52,187 bases of DNA from an uncultured Acidimicrobiales bacterium (GTDB lineage: Bacteria; Actinomycetota; Acidimicrobiia; Acidimicrobiales; SHLQ01): assembly GCA_937934655.1 (NCBI GenBank), contig CALGZB010000031.1, positions 1 through 52,187 of the forward strand, in the 5' to 3' direction. The notes below the pieces were generated by a model. The model saw nothing but the letters and a program-made list of their open reading frames with translations, was not told where the DNA came from and ran no database searches. Made by a program: the position numbers and the translations under genes. This document shows positions 16,458-23,692 of the stretch, piece by piece; within the stretch, counting starts at the first letter, position 1; the number at the start of each line of letters is the position of its first letter.

Positions 16458-16476
16458 TTAGGTTGCACCTACCGAA
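16458..16476. promoter_or_regulatory. Palindrome weakly resembling a DtxR/IdeR box
   Basis: The stretch TTAGGTTGCACCTACCGAA contains the perfect palindrome TAGGT-TGC-ACCTA. It matches 13 of 19 positions of the textbook IdeR box TTAGGTTAGGCTAACCTAA. The window does encode a DtxR-family regulator at 28242, but its recognition sequence is unknown. Suggestive only. Confidence 0.25.
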
Positions 16477-16512
16477 CTGGCAGTACAGCCATACGCGACA
16501 GGGGAAGGTTCC

Positions 16513-18345
16513 ATGAAAACCAGAAAGAATGAACGCACGACAACCGGGGGAATCGCAACGATCGGAAAGATCTTTGTGGTTCTCGCAATGCTCGCATCAA
16601 CGCTCACAGCGACGCTGCTTGCCAGCGCCGGCCGGGCGATGGCTCAGGGGCCGGAGAGCATTATCTCGGTCTCGGATTCCGGCAGTGGGTTTATCAACCG
16701 CGAAATCGGCCCGGACGTCGTGTTCCACATGTGGGAGGCCGAGTTTACGGTCACCCAGCAAATCAGCAATGCGCAGCTGGAGATGACCGGCGGGATCTGC
16801 AACAACGATTGCCTCGGCAACCTCGTGTTGCTCGAAGGGGGCACCGAAGTTGAGTTCGGCGAGCTCGAGAAGAGCTTCCGGTTTAGCGGCGTCACGCTCA
16901 AGCCAAACGTGACCTATATCTTCCGGGCGCACGTCTTCGAAGGAAGCGGATTCCTTCGCCAGGGCAACGTCCCCAATGTCTCCGAACCCTTCGGCACTGC
17001 GGTCGGCACCATCCTTGTTGAAAGCAATGGCGATAAGTCATTCATCGGTAACGATCTGCTGTACACGATCACCGGCACGCCGGATCGCGATGGCGACAAC
17101 GTTGCTGATGACACGGACAATTGCCCGGACATCTTCAACCCGGAGCAAAAGGACCTCGATGACGACAAACAAGGCGACGCCTGCGACCCGACCGACGACC
17201 GTCCTCGTGACATTCCGGTCGATGATGACGGCGACGAAATCCGCAACCGCGACGACAACTGCCCAAACACCAAGAACAAGGACCAGAAAGACAACGACAA
17301 GGATGGCAAGGGTGATGCCTGTGACGACGATGACGACAACGACGGCGTCAAAGACGGCAAAGACAACTGCCAGTTCGTCAAGAACCCCGGCCAAGAAGAC
17401 CTCAACAACCAAGGCCGCGGCGATGCGTGCGATCCCGATGACGACAACGACGGCACCGACGACGACAAAGACAACTGCCCACGAGTCGCCAACAAGAACC
17501 AGAAAGACAACGACGGCGACAAAAAGGGCGATGCCTGCGATGACGACGACGACAACGACGGCGTCAAAGACGGCAAAGACAACTGCCAGTTCAAGAAAAA
17601 CAGCGATCAGAAAGACTCAGACGGCGACAAGATAGGCGACGTTTGCGACAGCACCCCAGACCCACAACCTGAGCCCAAGCCAGACCCACAACCACAACCT
17701 GAGCCCAAGCCAGACCCACAACCACAGCCTGAGCCCAAGCCAGACCCACAGCCCGAGCCAACCCCTGAACCGGTAGGTCCCAATGGCGAAGAATGCGACA
17801 TCATCGGTACCGACGGCGATGACGTGTTGATCGGCACCTCAGAAGACGACGTCATCTGCGGCCTCGGCGGCAACGACAAGATCAAGGGTGGTGGCGGCGA
17901 CGACATCATCTCGGGCGGCGAAGGCAACGACAAGATCGATGGCGGAAAGGGCGACGATGAGATCCACGGCGACGCCGGCAACGACCGAATCAACGGTGGT
18001 GGCGGCGACGACGAGCTCTACGGCGGCGACGGCAACGACCGGATCCGCGGCAAAGGCGGCAACGACGAAATCTTCGGCGGTGCGGGCAAGGACAACGTCG
18101 CCGGAAACGGTGGAGCCGACACCGTCGAAGGCGGCGACGGCAACGACAAAGTCAACGGCGGTGGCGGCGACGACATCCTCAAGGGCGACGCCGGCGACGA
18201 CAACCTGAAAGGCGGCGGCGGCGACGACGACCTCGACGGCGGCGAGGGCGACGACATCCTTAACGGCGGCTCCGGCGACAACGACATGGAAGGCGGCCCG
18301 GGTGATGACCGCTGCAAGAAAGGCCGCAAGCTCATCCCCTGCTAG
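16513..18345 (+). CDS. Secreted calcium-binding protein: TSP3 repeats, Pro-rich linker, RTX repeats
   Basis: 610 residues. A signal peptide occupies about 1-44 (cleavage near AMA-QG). An unassigned beta-rich domain with one close Cys pair (GICNNDCLG) follows to about 185. Residues 190-380 hold thrombospondin type 3-like repeats (DGDNVADDTDNCPD; several D-x-D-x-D-G / DNCP / GDACD units), each coordinating Ca2+. A Pro-Glu-Lys linker of 10-residue repeats spans about 381-421. Residues about 430-600 are RTX nonapeptides (GGxGxDxxx, e.g. GGGGDDIISGGEGNDKIDGG), which fold as a Ca2+-loaded beta-roll. The C-terminus ends in a Cys pair. It probably works outside the cell in a calcium-rich, e.g. marine, setting as an adhesin or matrix protein (inference). 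RBS GGGGAAGG precedes the ATG. Confidence 0.88.
   Translation: MKTRKNERTTTGGIATIGKIFVVLAMLASTLTATLLASAGRAMAQGPESIISVSDSGSGFINREIGPDVVFHMWEAEFTVTQQISNAQLEMTGGICNNDCLGNLVLLEGGTEVEFGELEKSFRFSGVTLKPNVTYIFRAHVFEGSGFLRQGNVPNVSEPFGTAVGTILVESNGDKSFIGNDLLYTITGTPDRDGDNVADDTDNCPDIFNPEQKDLDDDKQGDACDPTDDRPRDIPVDDDGDEIRNRDDNCPNTKNKDQKDNDKDGKGDACDDDDDNDGVKDGKDNCQFVKNPGQEDLNNQGRGDACDPDDDNDGTDDDKDNCPRVANKNQKDNDGDKKGDACDDDDDNDGVKDGKDNCQFKKNSDQKDSDGDKIGDVCDSTPDPQPEPKPDPQPQPEPKPDPQPQPEPKPDPQPEPTPEPVGPNGEECDIIGTDGDDVLIGTSEDDVICGLGGNDKIKGGGGDDIISGGEGNDKIDGGKGDDEIHGDAGNDRINGGGGDDELYGGDGNDRIRGKGGNDEIFGGAGKDNVAGNGGADTVEGGDGNDKVNGGGGDDILKGDAGDDNLKGGGGDDDLDGGEGDDILNGGSGDNDMEGGPGDDRCKKGRKLIPC
17650..17775 (+). repeat. 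30-bp tandem repeat encoding the PQPQPEPKPD linker
   Basis: About four near-identical 30-bp units encode the Pro/Glu/Lys-rich spacer between the TSP3 and RTX regions. The few differences are silent third-position changes (e.g. caa/cag), pointing to recent expansion in frame. Confidence 0.85.
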
Positions 18346-18382
18346 ATCCCCCTACGAGTGCCGCAACTCGTAACTAACAAAC

Positions 18383-18425
18383 GAACGGCTCGTCGGTGTG
18401 CTCCCATCACATCGGCGGGCCGTTC
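18383..18425 (+). terminator. Possible terminator hairpin after the TSP3/RTX gene
   Basis: GAACGGC and GCCGTTC form a perfect 7-bp outer stem. An inner pairing of cggtgtg with cacatcg (one G-U) extends it. It lies 38 nt past the stop codon. The downstream sequence ttcttcg is only weakly U-rich. Confidence 0.45.
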
Positions 18426-18480
18426 TTCGCGTTAGGCCGTGCGTTCAACACAACGCAATGACCCCCGAGCCCAACGACAA

Positions 18481-18523
18481 AACGAGGAAGGGAGAGGGCT
18501 TTCGCCCTCTCCCTTCCTTCGTT
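18481..18523. terminator. Strong hairpin terminator shared by rplQ (minus) and the TSP3/RTX gene (plus)
   Basis: A nearly perfect stem of about 19 bp (aacgaggaagggagagggc pairing with the downstream arm) closes on a TTTC loop. On the minus strand the exit side reads CGTTTTGTCG, a short U-run, 25 nt after the rplQ stop. It therefore ends the infA-rplQ operon and can act in both directions between the convergent genes. Confidence 0.85.
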
Positions 18524-18548
18524 GTAACTAGTGAACCGACCGGTCTGG

Positions 18549-18902
18549 TTAGACCAGCTCGATGCGAGCCATTGGCGCTTTGTCACCGGGCCGGGGCCCA
18601 AGCTTGAGGATCCGGGTGTAGCCACCCGGACGATCGGCGTAACGTGGTCCGATCTCGTCAAAGAGCTTCGAAGCCATTTCGCGGTCACCGAGGAAACGCA
18701 CGACCTGACGATGGTTATGAACATCGCCCTTCTTGGCCTTGGTGATCATCTTCTCGGCAATCGGCCGAACGGCCTTTGCTTTGGCTTCGGTGGTGGTGAT
18801 GCCTTCGGCTGCAATCAGAGATGCAACGAGGTTCGCCATAATGGATTTTTGATGTGAGGAGCTGCCGCCGAAGCGACGCCCCCTCTTTGGACGTGCTGGC
18901 AT
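18549..18902 (-). CDS. rplQ: 50S ribosomal protein L17
   Basis: 117 residues from ATG (MPARPKRGRRFGGSSSHQKS). An open frame runs 10 codons further upstream into rpoA, but the family starts here. The ITTTEAKAKAVRPIAEKMIT segment and the C-terminal GGYTRILKLGPRPGDKAPMA are diagnostic. It begins 1 nt after the rpoA stop and is the last gene before a strong bidirectional terminator. Confidence 0.97.
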   Translation of the reverse strand: MPARPKRGRRFGGSSSHQKSIMANLVASLIAAEGITTTEAKAKAVRPIAEKMITKAKKGDVHNHRQVVRFLGDREMASKLFDEIGPRYADRPGGYTRILKLGPRPGDKAPMARIELV

Positions 18903-18903
18903 G

Positions 18904-19842
18904 TCAATCCCTCGACCGGAGTGAGAGGCCACGCTCGTCGAGCTTGACGATTACTTCGTCGAGCGACTTTTGACCAAAGTTAGTAATGGCAAGCAGGTCG
19001 TCCTCGGTCTTTTCGAGGAGTTCACCCACACTGTTGACCTGTGCTCGTTTGAGACAGTTCCGGGGACGCTCAGAGAGCTCGAGGTCTTCGATTGGAAGAT
19101 CAAGGTCAGGCGAACCGCTAGGCGCTTGGACAACTTCACCAAGCTCAAGACCATGCGGCTCGTCACTCATCTCTTCGACGAGCTGAACAAGGGTACGCAA
19201 GGTTGCACCGGCCGAGGCCAGCGCTTCTTGAGGTGAGATCGAACCGTCGGTTTGAATCTCAAGGGTGAGGAGATCGAAGTTGCTCGACTGCTCGACGCGT
19301 GTGGGCTCAACAGAGACCGCAACACGGCGAACCGGCGAGAAAATCGCATCGATCGGAATCACACCGATGGTGGGGTTCTCGATCTGGCGCTGTGACGACA
19401 CGTAGCCGCGGCCTGGTTCGACGGTGAGGTCGATAGCGAGGCGGCCCTTGCTGTTCAGCGTGGCGATTGCCAGCTCAGGGTTAAGAATCTCGATGTCGCT
19501 GTGGTCTTGGATGTCACCAGCGGTGACATCGGCAGCTCCACGAACGTCGAGACGTAGGGTTACTGGTTCTTCGGCGTGGCTGCGGATCACGACATCTTTG
19601 AGCGCCAAGATGATGTCAGTGACATCCTCAGTGACGCCGACAATGCTGTCGAATTCGTGCAGGGCATCGTCGAAACGAACCTGGGTAATCGCTGCACCGG
19701 GCACTGACGAAAGCAGTGTTCGGCGAAGCGAGTTTCCAATTGTGTAGCCGAAGCCGGGTTCGAGGGGGCCTACTGCAAATGACTGCAGATTGGCATCCTC
19801 TTCTCCAACCGCTTCGACCGTCGGACGCTGAATTGTCAGCAT
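18904..19842 (-). CDS. rpoA: RNA polymerase alpha subunit
   Basis: 312 residues from ATG (MLTIQRPTVEAVGEED), preceded by a good GAGGAG ribosome-binding site. The upstream in-frame extension is not family-like. The N-terminal domain that dimerises and assembles beta/beta' holds EPGFGYTIGNSLRRTLLSSVPG. The C-terminal domain has LELSERPRNCLKRAQVNSVGELLEKTEDDLLAITNFGQKS in pieces, which contacts UP elements and activators. Order rpsD-rpoA-rplQ is standard. Confidence 0.98.
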   Translation of the reverse strand: MLTIQRPTVEAVGEEDANLQSFAVGPLEPGFGYTIGNSLRRTLLSSVPGAAITQVRFDDALHEFDSIVGVTEDVTDIILALKDVVIRSHAEEPVTLRLDVRGAADVTAGDIQDHSDIEILNPELAIATLNSKGRLAIDLTVEPGRGYVSSQRQIENPTIGVIPIDAIFSPVRRVAVSVEPTRVEQSSNFDLLTLEIQTDGSISPQEALASAGATLRTLVQLVEEMSDEPHGLELGEVVQAPSGSPDLDLPIEDLELSERPRNCLKRAQVNSVGELLEKTEDDLLAITNFGQKSLDEVIVKLDERGLSLRSRD

Positions 19843-19935
19843 GGTTTCTCCTCGGAACTTCGAAGTCGATCCCCTGGGGAGGGGGGTGTTACTGGGATAG
19901 AAGGTAGATGCTCGGCGCAAAGGCCGAGCGAGCTA

Positions 19936-20553
19936 CTACTTGGAGTAGAGCTCAACGATGAGCTGCTCGCGGACCGGAACATCAATGTGTTCACGGAGCG
20001 GAAGCTCACGAACGGTGGCCTCGTTGTCGCCGTCGCCCATGCTGATCCAAGGCGGAGCTTGGCGGTCAAGGACGTCTTTGTTCCACTGAACCGTGACCAT
20101 GTCGCGGGCCTTGGGACGAAGAGTGACAACGTCTTCTTTACGAAGACGGTAGCTAGGAATGTTGACCCGGCGACCGTTTACGTCGACATGACCATGGTTC
20201 ACAAGCTGGCGTGACTGCGGACGGGTGGAACCCCAACCGGCGCGGTACACAACGTTGTCGAGACGAAGCTCGAGGTACCGGAGCATGTTCTCGCCGGTGA
20301 CGCCTTCACGACGGTTGGCCTCTTCGTAGAGGTTGCGGAACTGGCGTTCGGTCAGGCCGTAGCTGAAACGTGCTTTTTGCTTCTCTTGAAGCTGGAGCAG
20401 GTACTCAGAGACGTTGCCCCGACGACGGGTGCGACCGTGCTCGCCTGGTGGGTAAGGGCGCTTGTCGAGGGCGGCGTTTTCGCCTTTGGTGCCCCAGATG
20501 TTCGTGCCGAGACGGCGAGAAACGCGTGCTTTTGGTCCGATGTAGCGGGACAT
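19936..20553 (-). CDS. rpsD: 30S ribosomal protein S4 (zinc-free form)
   Basis: 205 residues. MSRYIGPKARVSRRLGTNIW opens the family. The zinc-binding Cys cluster of the C+ paralogue is absent, so this is the C- type. The S4 RNA-binding domain RLDNVVYRAGWGSTRPQSRQ followed by VNHGHVDVNGRRVNIPSY is intact. It is a primary 16S rRNA binder and fidelity protein. It starts 2 nt after the rpsK stop. The spacer to rpoA is 93 nt. Confidence 0.98.
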   Translation of the reverse strand: MSRYIGPKARVSRRLGTNIWGTKGENAALDKRPYPPGEHGRTRRRGNVSEYLLQLQEKQKARFSYGLTERQFRNLYEEANRREGVTGENMLRYLELRLDNVVYRAGWGSTRPQSRQLVNHGHVDVNGRRVNIPSYRLRKEDVVTLRPKARDMVTVQWNKDVLDRQAPPWISMGDGDNEATVRELPLREHIDVPVREQLIVELYSK

Positions 20554-20555
20554 GT

Positions 20556-20939
20556 TCAGACCCTCCGGCGCTTGGGTTGGCGGCAGCCGTTATGAGGAAC
20601 CGGCGTGACGTCTTTGATGCCGGTAACTTCGATGCCGGCGTTCTGGATGGAGCGGATAGCGGTCTCTCGGCCGGAGCCTGGACCTTTCACCTGGATGTCG
20701 ACCTTGCGGACGCCATGTTCCATTGCGGCACGGGCGGCCTTTTCGGCTGCCATCTGTGCGGCGAATGGGGTGGACTTCCGTGAGCCCTTGAAGCCAACGT
20801 TTCCAGCAGATGCCCAGGAAAGGACGTTTCCCTGCTGGTCGGTGATGGCGATGATTGTGTTGTTGAACGAGCTCTTGATGTGCGCAACGCCATGATTGAC
20901 GTTCTTGCGTTCCCGCTTCTTGCGGCCTGGCTTTGCCAT
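20556..20939 (-). CDS. rpsK: 30S ribosomal protein S11
   Basis: 127 residues, normal length. The family core [20 protein letters not shown] and [40 protein letters not shown] (read in parts) are conserved to the basic C-terminus. It forms part of the 30S platform. Its ATG shares one base with the rpsM stop (TAATG). Confidence 0.98.
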   Translation of the reverse strand: MAKPGRKKRERKNVNHGVAHIKSSFNNTIIAITDQQGNVLSWASAGNVGFKGSRKSTPFAAQMAAEKAARAAMEHGVRKVDIQVKGPGSGRETAIRSIQNAGIEVTGIKDVTPVPHNGCRQPKRRRV

Positions 20940-21316
20940 TACTTCAAGACCTTCTTCTTGCCGGCCACTGTCTTCTTCGGGCCCTTACGAGTACGTGCGT
21001 TGGTGTGGGTGCGCTGACCGCGAACCGGGAGACCACGACGATGGCGAAGGCCTTGGTAGCAGCCGATCTCCATCTTTCGTTTGATGTCCTGGCTGACCTC
21101 ACGTCGGAGGTCGCCCTCTACCTTGAGGTGTTCTTCGATCCAGGCACGGATCTTGACGATTTCGTCGTCGGTGAGGTCCTTCACACGGGTGGTGACATCG
21201 ATGCCGGATTCGGCGCAGATGTCGGCAGCGGTTTTGTTACCGATACCGAAGATGTAGGTGAGCGCAATCACAACTCGCTTGTCGCGAGGAATGTCGACGC
21301 CGGATATACGGGCCAT
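20939..21316 (-). CDS. rpsM: 30S ribosomal protein S13
   Basis: 125 residues. [20 protein letters not shown], the helix-hairpin-helix [29 protein letters not shown] and a Lys-rich tail are all present. It contacts the P-site tRNA and bridges to 50S. A TAAGGAG ribosome-binding site that includes the rpmJ stop lies before the ATG. The stop overlaps rpsK by 1 nt. Confidence 0.98.
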   Translation of the reverse strand: MARISGVDIPRDKRVVIALTYIFGIGNKTAADICAESGIDVTTRVKDLTDDEIVKIRAWIEEHLKVEGDLRREVSQDIKRKMEIGCYQGLRHRRGLPVRGQRTHTNARTRKGPKKTVAGKKKVLK

Positions 21317-21327
21317 TGATGGTCTCC

Positions 21328-21441
21328 TTAACCCTGCCGCTGCTTGTGGCGGGGGTTGGTGCAGATAACGCGAACGCGACCGTGGCGGCGAATCACTTTG
21401 CAGTTGTCACAGATTTTTTTGACGCTTGGTCGTACTTTCAT
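21328..21441 (-). CDS. rpmJ: 50S ribosomal protein L36 (zinc-binding form)
   Basis: 37 residues, [20 protein letters not shown] onward, ending NPRHKQRQG. CxxC near the N-terminus plus a later Cys and His make the zinc ribbon of the C+ form. The length is exactly right for the family. No strong Shine-Dalgarno is visible before its ATG. It sits 132 nt after infA and 11 nt before rpsM. Confidence 0.97.
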   Translation of the reverse strand: MKVRPSVKKICDNCKVIRRHGRVRVICTNPRHKQRQG

Positions 21442-21536
21442 TGCACGCAGTTCTGTTTGGTTCGATTCTGTCGAAAGACCAATCACGCTCCCTTTTGGGG
21501 CTGAGCGGGTTTCGGATCAGATGGGGACAAGTGAGA

Positions 21537-21559
21537 TCCAACCAGCGTTGCTGGTTGGA
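21537..21559 (-). terminator. Perfect 10-bp stem-loop between infA and rpmJ
   Basis: TCCAACCAGC and GCTGGTTGGA flank a 3-nt loop, 14 nt after the infA stop. No U-run follows on the minus strand, so simple termination is doubtful. An attenuator, a processing site or a 3'-end stabiliser separating infA from the ribosomal genes are alternatives. Confidence 0.45.
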
Positions 21560-21573
21560 CGCTCGGTACTCGC

Positions 21574-21798
21574 CTACTTGTAGCGGTAGGTAATTCTTCC
21601 GCGTTGCAGGTCGTAGGGGGTCAGCTCAACTTGGACGCGGTCGCCGGGCAGAATACGGATATAATGCATACGCATTTTTCCGGAGATATGGGCCAAAACT
21701 TCGTGGCCGTTTTCGAGTTCAACACGGAACATCGCGTTTGGTAGCGATTCCGTGACCGAACCCTCGAGAACGATCGCATCTTCCTTGGGCTTAGCCAG
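21574..21798 (-). CDS. infA: Translation initiation factor IF-1 with apparent CTG start
   Basis: 74 residues if begun at CTG: (M)[19 protein letters not shown], then [20 protein letters not shown] and [20 protein letters not shown], ending RITYRYK. This is a full-length S1-fold IF-1, the essential factor that occupies the 30S A site during initiation. No in-frame ATG, GTG or TTG lies between the upstream TGA and residue 23. The CTG aligns exactly with the universal first Met (M-A-K) and has AGGAGG 8 nt upstream, an ideal ribosome-binding site. First gene of the infA-rplQ operon; map is not next to it. Confidence 0.95.
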   Translation of the reverse strand: MAKPKEDAIVLEGSVTESLPNAMFRVELENGHEVLAHISGKMRMHYIRILPGDRVQVELTPYDLQRGRITYRYK

Positions 21799-22015
21799 TG
21801 TGCCAACCTCCTGTTGGTAACAATAAAGAGACCCAGCCGCGCCGATAACGGCAGACAGGGCCAGCTCTCAAAGCTAGCGGCATAGCAGGGGTCCACCAAC
21901 TCGCGCGTCGTTTCTTCGAAATCGCCGTTTCAGCGAGGCCTCAGGATTGTGTCGTCAATCTGTCACGAAGAGTTCAGCAACGAGCTGACTTTCAAGACAG
22001 AGAAACGGATACATC

Positions 22016-22381
22016 ATGAAGAACAACACCGCATTGGCTGCATCGGCCGGAATGGTCATCGTCGCCGCATTGGGCTCGGGTGGCATCTACGTCGCCTCTC
22101 AGCAACTTACGAGCGGACCGGCCGCCTCGCCCACCGAACAGGTGAGCATTGAATACCTCGATGCCAACGGAAACCTCGTACCAATCGATGTTGCGAACGC
22201 TGAAACCACCGCCGAGCAACCCGCATCAGCAGCGGAAACAACAGAAGCCGTTGCGTCCGACGCAGGTGCCGCGGCCGAAACCTACGAAGGCGAGGCGGGG
22301 TATGGCGAAACCTACGAGGAAGACGAACACGAAGAGGACGACGACAGCGACGAGGAAGGCGAAGAACATGACGACTACTGA
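22016..22381 (+). CDS. Small membrane-anchored protein with very acidic C-terminal tail
   Basis: 121 residues. One N-terminal hydrophobic segment (ALAASAGMVIVAALGSGGIYVA, read in part) acts as a signal or anchor. An Ala/Thr/Glu-rich stretch follows. The last 30 residues are almost all Asp and Glu with some His and Tyr (YGETYEEDEHEEDDDSDEEG). I recognise no family. Such a tail could bind divalent or ferric metal outside the membrane (inference). First gene of the redox module: its end overlaps the next gene by 14 nt, and all following genes up to the first histidine kinase overlap by 4 nt. A modest GAGAAACGGA stretch before the ATG may be the ribosome-binding site. Confidence 0.75.
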   Translation: MKNNTALAASAGMVIVAALGSGGIYVASQQLTSGPAASPTEQVSIEYLDANGNLVPIDVANAETTAEQPASAAETTEAVASDAGAAAETYEGEAGYGETYEEDEHEEDDDSDEEGEEHDDY

Positions 22382-22790
22382 CCCCGAGGCCACCACCCTC
22401 AATTCCGGGCACCCCGAAACAACCCCAGCGCCTCCGGTGCGCTCACCCCGTCCAACGAAGACAAACCCGGCCACCGGCGCAAGAATCCTTGCTGCCGGAG
22501 CCAGTGTTGCAGTCGGGATAAGCCTGGTTGGGGCGATGGCGGCAACCGCCGCCGCCACCTCGACTCCACCGGCGGCCACCGAAGCGCCCCAACGGATCGT
22601 TGTGGTTGAGCAACCTGCTGTCGCTGTTCCTGCGACACTTCCTGCGGTCACGTCGTCGACGACGAGCACTCCCCCAGTACCGGGCACAACGGCTCCACCT
22701 ACAACGACCATCCAAACGGTGATCGACGCCGTGGCCGAAAGCACCCCAGCGCCCGAACCTGAACCCGTCACGGTAAGCGAGGGGTCATGA
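22368..22790 (+). CDS. Small single-span protein with Thr/Pro/Ala-rich extracytoplasmic region
   Basis: 140 residues from ATG (MTTTDPEATTLNSGHPE). A larger frame extends upstream inside the previous gene, but this ATG fits the operon. Residues 1-38 are polar and Pro-rich. A hydrophobic segment around 40-62 (ARILAAGASVAVGISLVGAM) probably spans the membrane. Residues 63-140 are rich in Thr, Pro, Ala and Val, like a cell-surface spacer. No Cys, no known domain and no D-x-x-(S/T)-G-A-T flavinylation motif. Its stop overlaps the apbE-like start by 4 nt. Partner role with the ApbE-like or haem protein is guessed from context. Confidence 0.72.
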   Translation: MTTTDPEATTLNSGHPETTPAPPVRSPRPTKTNPATGARILAAGASVAVGISLVGAMAATAAATSTPPAATEAPQRIVVVEQPAVAVPATLPAVTSSTTSTPPVPGTTAPPTTTIQTVIDAVAESTPAPEPEPVTVSEGS

Positions 22791-23692
22791 CGGGCGCTTC
22801 CTGGTCAGAGCGTGACGGTGCCGCCATGGGCACAACGTTCCACGTGCTCGCCCTCAGCGAGGACCAATTTCTCGCCGACCGGCTCGTAACCCGGCTGCAA
22901 CAACTCGAGTCCATGTGGAGTCGATTCGATCCATCGAGTGAGATAAGCAGGGTCAACAGCACTCCCGATGAGTTCCATCTGGTTTCCCCTGAAACCACCA
23001 AACTCATCGAGACCGCCCGGACGGCATGGTCGCTAACCGATGGGGCGTTTGATCCGACGGTTCTCGATTCGATGGAGGCCATTGGCTACGACCGAACCCT
23101 TGCCGGCGTCGGCGCAACCCATCGGCCGACCCGCACCGCCACCATGGCCCCGGGGTGCGGTGGTTTCACCGTCGACTCGACCATCAACATGCTCCGACTT
23201 GGAGGCGCCCGCTTTGACCCGGGAGGCATCGGCAAAGGATTGGCGGCCGACATCGCGGTCGCCGAAGCGATGGCGTCGGGCGCCGCCGGAGCCATGGTGA
23301 ACATCGGCGGCGATGTCGTGTGTCGTGGCCACGCGCCGACCACCAATGGGTGGATCGTCGATGTGACAGAGCGATCGGTCCTCGATCATCGGCTCGCACT
23401 CGTCGACGTATCCAACGGGGCGATCGCGACGAGCACGATCGCGAAACGACGTTGGAACACCGACGACGGCCCCCGGCACCACCTCGTCGACCCGTCGACC
23501 GGCAGGAACACCCAGGGGTACCGGCTGGCCACGGTCATCGCCTCCGATGGCTGGTACGCCGAAGCAATCACGAAGCACCTGCTGGTCGGTGGGTGCCTCG
23601 ATGTGGTCGACACCACGAGGGCCGTCGCACTCGTCGTCGACGACCAAGGCGCATCCCACACCACCAACGGGTGGAAGGACTACCTCCGATGA
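22787..23692 (+). CDS. ApbE-family FAD:protein FMN transferase
   Basis: 301 residues. ApbE enzymes attach FMN covalently to Thr or Ser of extracytoplasmic redox proteins. Family motifs seen: AMGTTFHVLAL, FDPGGIGKGLAADIAV, GAMVNIGGDVVCRG, NGAIATSTIAKRRW and HHLVDPSTG. Near the C-terminus the usual metal-binding A-D-A-x-(S/T)-T element reads AEAITK, so the Asp is Glu here. No signal peptide or lipobox is visible, unlike many secreted ApbE proteins, so it may act in the cytoplasm or flavinylate before export. It overlaps both neighbours by 4 nt. The substrate is not evident in this operon. Confidence 0.9.
   Translation: MTGASWSERDGAAMGTTFHVLALSEDQFLADRLVTRLQQLESMWSRFDPSSEISRVNSTPDEFHLVSPETTKLIETARTAWSLTDGAFDPTVLDSMEAIGYDRTLAGVGATHRPTRTATMAPGCGGFTVDSTINMLRLGGARFDPGGIGKGLAADIAVAEAMASGAAGAMVNIGGDVVCRGHAPTTNGWIVDVTERSVLDHRLALVDVSNGAIATSTIAKRRWNTDDGPRHHLVDPSTGRNTQGYRLATVIASDGWYAEAITKHLLVGGCLDVVDTTRAVALVVDDQGASHTTNGWKDYLR

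Noticed and set aside
16914-18335. Minus-strand Ser/Pro-rich frames opposite the TSP3/RTX gene
   Set aside because: They are the complement of Gly-Asp repeats; the plus strand shows a signal peptide and clear calcium motifs.
19843-19920. Longer rpoA start
   Set aside because: The ATG at MLTIQRP has a strong GAGGAG site and matches the family start; the upstream residues are not conserved in type.
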